A stretch of 64,000 nucleotides of DNA from the NCBI GenBank assembly GCA_016801885.1, contig JAFBJY010000299.1:1-64000 (forward strand). Reading direction: 5' to 3'. Position 1 is the first letter of the stretch, and the number at the start of each line of letters is the position of its first letter. A model generated the notes under the pieces. That model searched no databases. It was not told the DNA's origin and saw only the letters and a list, made by a program, of their open reading frames with translations. Below are positions 58,726 through 64,000 of this stretch, one piece after another. The position numbers and the translations under genes are program-made. The DNA comes from Toxotes chatareus (Eukaryota > Chordata > Actinopteri > Toxotidae).

Positions 58726-58842
58726 GATCCATCAGAGACCAGACTTCCCTGTACCTGAGCCCAGTTGTGTGTCCATGAAGAGTGACAGGTCAAAGGATCA
58801 CCACATTGATTTCAAAGGACAGCCTCCCTCTGCTGCAAAGAA
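58726..58842 (+). CDS. NLR-2 N-terminal repeat exon 2
   Basis: Acceptor CCACCAG, donor AA|GTGAGC; 117 bases, same phase as repeat exon 1. Contains QRPDFPVPEPSCVSMKSDRS and DFKGQPPSAAKK. It is a duplicate of the previous exon with a slightly different first half. Confidence 0.8.
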
Positions 58843-59383
58843 GTGAGCTGCAGCTGAGTTTAAAATGTATCAGACAGCTGTCCTGTATAACTGGTCTTCT
58901 ATGAAAGATGAAGTGATTGTGTTTTGTCTCCAGGCTTCATGAATGACACAGTATATGAACATGATCAGGCTGAAACACAGGCTTTAGTGGCAAAGTTGAT
59001 GTTTCTCTTTTCAAGCAAAGCACTTCTTATGTTCTTATATGTGTCATTCAGATCAGAACTAAAACTCCCTGTAACTCAGCACCTATCCAGTTCCAGTGTT
59101 TGTGTTAGTGTCCTGTAGCAGAGGTGAGACTTCTGTCAAACCCAGTGTGAGTCCTTAAAACTCATCATTTAAAAGGTGGACTTGTTGTGATGACTCTAGG
59201 TCATGAGGTACAGAACTGATTGCTTGTTTCCTCTCATTGAGAATGTCACAGCACAGTAGTGTTTGCTTTAATCAGGACAGTCACCACAGAACATAAAAGC
59301 AGCTGTTGTTTGTGTACAAAGCATAAAACACTCACAGATGCTGCAAACATAATGTGAGCTAATTCTTCATGATTCCTCCACAG
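58843..59383. other. NLR-2 intron
   Basis: Non-coding; nothing recognised. Ends in acceptor CCTCCACAG. Confidence 0.6.
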
Positions 59384-59462
59384 AGTGGACCAGGAGAGCT
59401 CAGAGGTTCCCAGTGCTCAGTCTGCCCAGCAGCATCAAACACACCTGGACTCCATATTTATG
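59384..59462 (+). CDS. NLR-2 short linker exon
   Basis: One completing base and 26 codons: VDQESSEVPSAQSAQQHQ and then HLDSIFM, ending in phase 0 at ATG|GTCTGT. The TLDSIFM-type end before LLEE is conserved in this NLR class. Joins in frame to 59625. Confidence 0.75.
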
Positions 59463-59624
59463 GTCTGTACATGGACAACAACTACTTTGACATCTGTTGT
59501 GTTGACAATAATCTCCATGCTGCACTTTTTAGAGCAGTGGATTGTCAGCGTGTCCAACATGGATCTGATGTTTGGCTCCATGGTTTTACTTTGATTGTGT
59601 CATTCATATAGTTTTCTGTTCCAG

Positions 59625-59853
59625 CTGCTGGAGGAGAACATTGTCACTTTTGTGAAGAAGGAGCTGAAGAAGATCCAGAAGGTTGTGAGTCCAGATTACC
59701 CAGAATGCTCAGAGAGTCAGAGGGAAGATGAGGAGGTGTTGGTTGGTGAGGATGAAGAGCAGAGGAGGAGCAGCAGAGAGGCTTTTGTGAAGATCACAGT
59801 GAACTTCCTGAGGAGAATGAAGCAGGAGGAGCTGGCTGACTGTCTGCACAGCA
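59625..59853 (+). CDS. NLR-2 pre-FISNA helical exon
   Basis: Acceptor GTTCCAG, donor AGCA|GTAAGAG. 76 codons plus one base: LLEENIVTFVKKELKKIQKV, then an acidic stretch (ESQREDEEVLVGEDEEQ) and REAFVKITVNFLRRMKQEEL. The helical, charged content resembles the death-fold-like region some fish NLRs carry before FISNA; I cannot name the domain with certainty. Likely homotypic protein contact. Confidence 0.75.
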
Positions 59854-60016
59854 GTAAGAGGATTTCTCTAAAGATTCAACATGATGGACAAATGGGAAAT
59901 TTACTAACATCTCAAGACATGGAGGGAAATATGTTCATGTGTGTTCTTTAGGGGGATTAACATGTCATGTTTTCTTTATGAATCAGTCATTGATGTTTTT
60001 TTTATTTGTTCTTCAG

Positions 60017-61816
60017 GACATGTTGCTGCAGTTTGTCAACGTAAACTTAAATCTGCTCTGAAGAAGAAGTTCCAGTGTGTGTTTGAGGGGATCTCTAAAG
60101 CAGGAAACCCAACCCTTCTGAATCAGATCTACACAGAGCTCTACATCACAGAGGGAGGGACAGGAGAGGTCAATGATGAACATGAGGTCAGACAGATTGA
60201 AACAGCATCCAGGAAACCAGCCAGACCAGAAACAAGCATCAGACAAGAAGACATCTTTAAAGCCTCACCTGGAAGAGACGGACCAATCAGAACAGTGATG
60301 ACAAAGGGAGTGGCTGGCATTGGGAAAACAGTCTTAGCACAGAAGTTGACTCTGGACTGGGCTGAAGACAAAGCCAACCAGGACATACACTTCACATTTC
60401 CATTCACGTTCAGAGAGCTGAATGTGCTGAAAGAGAAAAAGTTCAGCTTGGTGGAACTTGTTCATCACTTCTTTACTGAAACCAAAGAAGCAGGACTCTG
60501 CAGGTTTGAAGAGGTCCAGGTTCTGTTCATCTTTGACGGTCTGGATGAGTGTCAACTTCCTCTGGACTTCCACAACACTGAGATCCTGACTGATGTTACA
60601 GAGTCCACCTCAGTGGATGTGCTGCTGACAAACCTCTTTAGGGGGAAACTGCTTCCCTCTGCTCGCCTCTGGATAACCACACGGCCTGCAGCAGCCAATC
60701 AGATCCCTCCTCAGTGTGTTGACATGGTGACAGAGGTCAGAGGGTTCACTGACCCACAGAAGGAGGAGTACTTCAGGAAGAGGTTCAGAGAGGAGGAGCA
60801 GGTCAGAAGTATCATCTCCCACATCAAGACTTCACGAAGCCTCCACATCATGTGCCACATCCCGGTCTTCTGCTGGATCACTGCTACAGTTCTGGAGGAT
60901 GTGTTGGAAACCAGAGAGGAGGAGGGCTGCCCAAGACCCTGACTGAGATGTACATCCACTTCCTGGTGGTTCAGTCCAAACTGAAGAATGTTAAGTATGA
61001 TGGAGTTGCTGAGACAGATCCACACTGGAGTCCAGAGACCAGGAAGATGATTGAGTCTCTGGGAAAACTGGCTTTTGAGCAGCTGCAGAAAGGAAACCTG
61101 ATCTTCTATGAATCAGACCTGACAGAGTGTGGCATCCATATCAGAGCAGCCTCAGTGTACTCAGGAGTGTTCACACAGGTCTTTAAAGAGGAGAGGGACT
61201 GTACCAGGACAAGGTGTTCTGCTTTGTCCATCTGAGTCTTCAGGAGTTTCTGGCTGCTCTTCATGTCCATCTGACCTTCATCAAGTCTGAGTCAATCTGC
61301 TGTCAGAAGAACAATCAACCTCCCTGTGGTCTAAACTGTTCAGAGACAAACCCGATCCAACACAGCTCTACCAGAGGGCTGTGGACAAGGCCTTACAGAG
61401 TCCAAATGGACACCTGGACTTGTTCCTCCGCTTCCTCCTGGGTCTTTCACTGCAGACCAATCAGACTCTCCTACGAGGTCTGCTGACACAGACAGGAAGT
61501 GGCTCACAGACCAATCAGCAAACAGTCCAGTACATCAAGAAGAAGATTGAAGAGACTCCTCTGCAGAGCAAAGCATCAACCTGTTCCACTGTCTGAATGA
61601 ACTGAATGATCGTTCTCTAGTGGAGCAGATCCAACAGTCCCTGAGTTCAGGACGTCTCTCCACAGATGAACTGTCTCCTGCTCAATGGTCAGCTCTGGTC
61701 TTCATCTTACTGTCATCAGAAAAAGATCTGGACGTGTTTGACCTGAAGAAATACTCTGCTTCAGAGGAGGCTCTTCCGAAGCTGCTGCCAGTTGTCAAAG
61801 CCTCTAACAAAGCTCT
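60017..61816 (+). CDS. NLR-2 FISNA-NACHT exon with four frameshifts
   Basis: Acceptor TTCTTCAG, donor CT|GTAAGTG. FISNA (RKLKSALKKKFQCVFEGI, NQIYTELYITEG), NACHT with Walker A GVAGIGKT (60307-60330) and Walker B LFIFDGLDEC (about 60525), then GFTDPQKEEYFRKRF, HIMCHIPVFCWITATV, CFVHLSLQEFLAALH and a C-terminal part ending VKASNKAL. The frame is lost near 60920 (GGAGGGCTG), 61195 (GAGGGACTG), 61285 and 61560. The first two lie in or beside G runs. No in-frame stop is needed to explain the damage, so indel error is as likely as true decay. Confidence 0.85.
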
Positions 61817-62550
61817 GTAAGTGTATAGATAGTTGAATTTATTCATCATTATATAAAGACTCTGCTATTTTATTCAGCAGGAGGGAAAATAAATTCCTCT
61901 CTGCTTTAATTCCTTATCATCATCTCTGAGCTCTGAGCTGCAGCACATTGAATCTGAATTAAAATAATGGATCCTACATTAAAGAGCCAAGTCTCAGCTT
62001 TAATTTGAGCAGGTTGACATCAGTATAGAAAGAACTGTGAGGGAGATTCAGCCCTTTTAGTGGTTGAACAGTAACTGGACAAATACACATGAAACAAACT
62101 CATTAGTTTAATATTTAATGTAAAATCCTTTGCAGTCATTGACTGTAGTATTCATTATTATATTTTAAAGTCAATGTGCTGAGATCCCAAATAACATATC
62201 ATGTCTAACTGTCCAAATACTTACGGCCTTGACTGTACATGTCTGTTTATTACTGATTGTGTCATATTTAACTGTCATGTCTCCAACTTGTTGAGTATAA
62301 AACAGAAAGGATTTGAATCAGAGTCAATGAAAGATGATCATCAATGTAGAAACTCCTCATTGGTTAGCAGGTGGATAAAGAGCTGATATTTCTGCTTCAC
62401 TCAACAAATCTCTGTTTGATGTTTGGCCCAGTTTTCAAATGCAGGTCTGTTAGTTTGCTGTGAGTTGCAGAGCAAACTGAGAGTTTTGTTCCTTTGATTG
62501 TCCTTTCAACACAAATGTTATTGACTTTTTCTTCATTGTTTCCTCTTCAG
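61817..62550. other. NLR-2 intron with a Tc1-like remnant
   Basis: Non-coding. The remnant at 61980-62237 is described separately. The intron ends in TTCCTCTTCAG. Confidence 0.6.
61980..62237. mobile_element. Tc1/mariner-type remnant
   Basis: Its right end, reverse-complemented, reads CAGTCAAGGCCGTAAGTATT, a Tc1-like terminal style, followed by TA at 62236-62237. The left terminus is not recognisable. No transposase. Confidence 0.5.
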
Positions 62551-62724
62551 ACTGAGCAGCTGTAACCTCTCAGAGAGAAGCTGTGAAGCTCTGTCCTCAG
62601 TTCTCAGCTCCCAGTCCTCTAGTCTGAGACACCTGGACCTGAGTAACAGCAAGCTGCAGGATTCAGGGGTAAAGCTTCTGTCTGCTGGATTGAAGAGTCC
62701 ACACTGTAGACTGGAGAGTCTGAG
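62551..62724 (+). CDS. NLR-2 LRR exon
   Basis: The same 174-base cassette as in NLR-1: one completing base, 57 codons, two left over. LSSCNLSERSCEALSSVL, then HLDLSNSKLQDSGVKLLSAG and SPHCRLESLR. It differs clearly from the NLR-1 LRR exons, yet its following intron is close to the NLR-1 intron after LRR exon 4. More exons would be expected beyond the window. Confidence 0.85.
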
Positions 62725-63182
62725 GTCAGTTCACTGTCTGTTACTGTTGTAGATCTTATATCTTTAATCCACAACTGAACCTGATTTATCTTCATCCAGA
62801 ACTTGAATCCATTCATCTTGAATGAATGAGATTTGAAACAGTTGTTGTTCCATATTGTGACTTTTCTCAGACTAAGAATTATTCCTTCAGTTTCACTTCA
62901 TTTCAGTCAGTTGTCATGAATAACGTCTGTTGACTTCAATGAAACCTTCAGAACTCACACACTTGTATTTGTCACAGTCAGCAGACTAATGTTTTCTAAA
63001 TGAAGTGTAGAAAATGTCCAGTGTGAGTTGTTCAAAGTCCATTTTTATCACAACAATATACAGAAGATCTTCACAACTGATATTTGTGCCAATCAATTGA
63101 AAAACACTTGAAGTTCATTCAGTGATTCAGACTTGATAAACGTGTTAAGGAGCAAAGACTTAAAGGACCACACTGTTGGTTT
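62725..63182. other. NLR-2 intron, copy of NLR-1 intron sequence
   Basis: 62725-62990 matches 32299-32580 with few differences, and 63124-63180 matches 29397-29455. Non-coding. Confidence 0.7.

Positions 63183-63235
<53 letters not shown>
63183..63235. repeat. (GATA)n microsatellite
   Basis: About 13 GATA units. It directly adjoins CTTTATTCATCCC followed by AGGGGGAAATTG, the antisense form of a common fish retroposon 3' end. Confidence 0.95.
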
Positions 63236-63640
63236 CTTTATTCATCCCTCAGGGGGAAATTGTTGTTACAGTAGCAAGTAAAACAGTCACAAAAAGAAAG
63301 GAAAGGACAAGTTGACAGCTAACTGGCAGCACTTAGCAACTCTACAAAATACAGTGTAACAAGGTATAAAGACATAAAGAGTGAATGTGTATATATATCA
63401 TATATGTGTATATATGTCATATATATATATATATATGACAAGAAAAATAACAATAATATTAATAATAAGATTAAAAAAAATAACAGGGAGGAGAATAATA
63501 TGTACAATAATATATACAATGTAAAAATATAACCTGTCAGGTGTGCAGTGTGTACATTTATAATAGAAAAATAGAGCCATGGTTCTCTAATGGTGGTATG
63601 TACAGTTGTGCTGCAGTGTATAGTTATGTACACATAATAT
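63236..63640 (-). mobile_element. Antisense retroposon 3' end plus AT-rich block
   Basis: Read on the minus strand, CAATTTCCCCCTGAGGGATG is followed by AATAAAG and then the (TATC)n tail, as in fish LINE-tailed repeats. No coding sequence seen; the family is uncertain. 63390-63440 is AT-rich with a palindrome. Confidence 0.5.
63415..63440. repeat. Perfect 26-base palindrome
   Basis: TGTCAT, a (AT)n core and ATGACA; exactly self-complementary, so able to extrude a cruciform. Confidence 0.9.
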
Positions 63641-63648
63641 ACATATAC

Positions 63649-64000
63649 TAGGGGTGTGCGATATGACGATATTAGATCGTGAAGGATTAGAAAGTGTGGA
63701 CGATCTGCCAGAGGAGAGAGATCGTATTATCGTCTATAGGACACATTCTATTAATTGCAGCTCTATGCTTGCGCACAGACGCACGAGAAGGTTTTTTTTT
63801 CCTTGGGCAACTAACAGCCCGCTTCGCGTGAACATGACCAACCAATCATGGCGAAGTACGAGCAGTGCTGATTTTTTTTTTTTTTTACTAGCCTCGCTGT
63901 TTTAGTCAAGGTGTAGTGGGTAGCCATGGCTGACAACGAAAGTGAAAGCTTGGAGTTGGTCCCCAAAAAGAACTCCAGTTCAGTCGTATGGACAGTGTTG
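63649..64000 (+). mobile_element. 5' end of a hAT element, cut by window edge
   Basis: TAGGGGTGTGCGATATGACG is a terminus style known from fish hAT elements. It is followed by about 270 untranslated bases and the transposase start at 63926. The right end is outside the window, so no target duplication can be checked. Confidence 0.55.
63926..64000 (+). CDS. hAT transposase N-terminus (ZBED1-like), partial
   Basis: ATG at 63926 in the context TAGCCATGGC. The 25 codons seen include LELVPKKNSSSVVW, which resembles the lead-in to the BED finger of ZBED1-like hAT transposases. The finger and catalytic domain would lie beyond the window. It could be intact or decayed; this cannot be told from 75 bases. 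Confidence 0.5.
   Translation, partial: MADNESESLELVPKKNSSSVVWTVL

Noticed and set aside
1..64000. CRISPR arrays, operons, Shine-Dalgarno sites or bacterial terminators
   Set aside because: The DNA is vertebrate: introns, retroposons and microsatellites; tandem repeats lack spacer structure.

Overview
The window looks like teleost fish DNA, most likely a percomorph. It has no operons and no bacterial gene spacing. Exons are short and bounded by GT/AG, microsatellites are dense, and fish-type non-LTR retrotransposons, hAT, piggyBac-like and Tc1-like elements are nested in one another. The main genes belong to the expanded fish NLR family (NLRC3-like/NLRP12-like: FISNA, NACHT, LRR and sometimes a B30.2 domain). 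No database search was possible, so family names rest on motifs recognised by eye.

Layout. 1-960 is a degenerate pyrimidine-rich satellite. 2341-5100 is an island made almost entirely of homopolymer runs, and 5101-10204 is AT-rich and unreadable. Both look like uncorrected assembly sequence, as does 43440-50300. 10205-13080 holds two LINE fragments in opposite orientation. From 13.4 kb the first NLR locus (NLR-1, plus strand) starts with a tandemly duplicated leader/promoter. It continues through a first coding exon (17208-17360), a second N-terminal repeat exon (23383-23505), a FISNA-NACHT exon (24499-26368), five LRR exons (27028-32842) and a decayed B30.2 exon (33889-34321). Its introns contain a LINE interrupted by a piggyBac-like element that itself carries two SINE-like repeats, and a hAT element with a clear 8-bp target duplication.

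34.3-43.4 kb is intergenic. It holds Tc1-like, LINE and possible Gypsy remnants, two striking long hairpins, and a four-exon minus-strand gene (42719 down to 41912) that long-ORF searching would miss. 50.3-55.1 kb contains a 2.6-kb hAT element with a nested LINE. The second NLR locus (NLR-2, plus strand) starts near 55.4 kb under an ISRE-like element. It has a leader exon with a short upstream ORF, N-terminal repeat exons, a pre-FISNA exon, a FISNA-NACHT exon with four frameshifts and one LRR exon, and it runs off the window. The window ends inside the 5' end of another hAT element.

How the genes fit together. Both NLRs are on the plus strand, and the second has a different N-terminal class, which suggests a local NLR array grown by duplication. 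In both, the N-terminal repeat exons and LRR exons start one base into a codon and end two bases into one, so they can be gained or lost without shifting the frame. The ISRE/IRF-like sites near the leaders suggest interferon control, but this is inference. Each big NACHT exon carries at least one frameshift. Given the poor sequence elsewhere, it is undecided whether these are real pseudogenes or indel errors.
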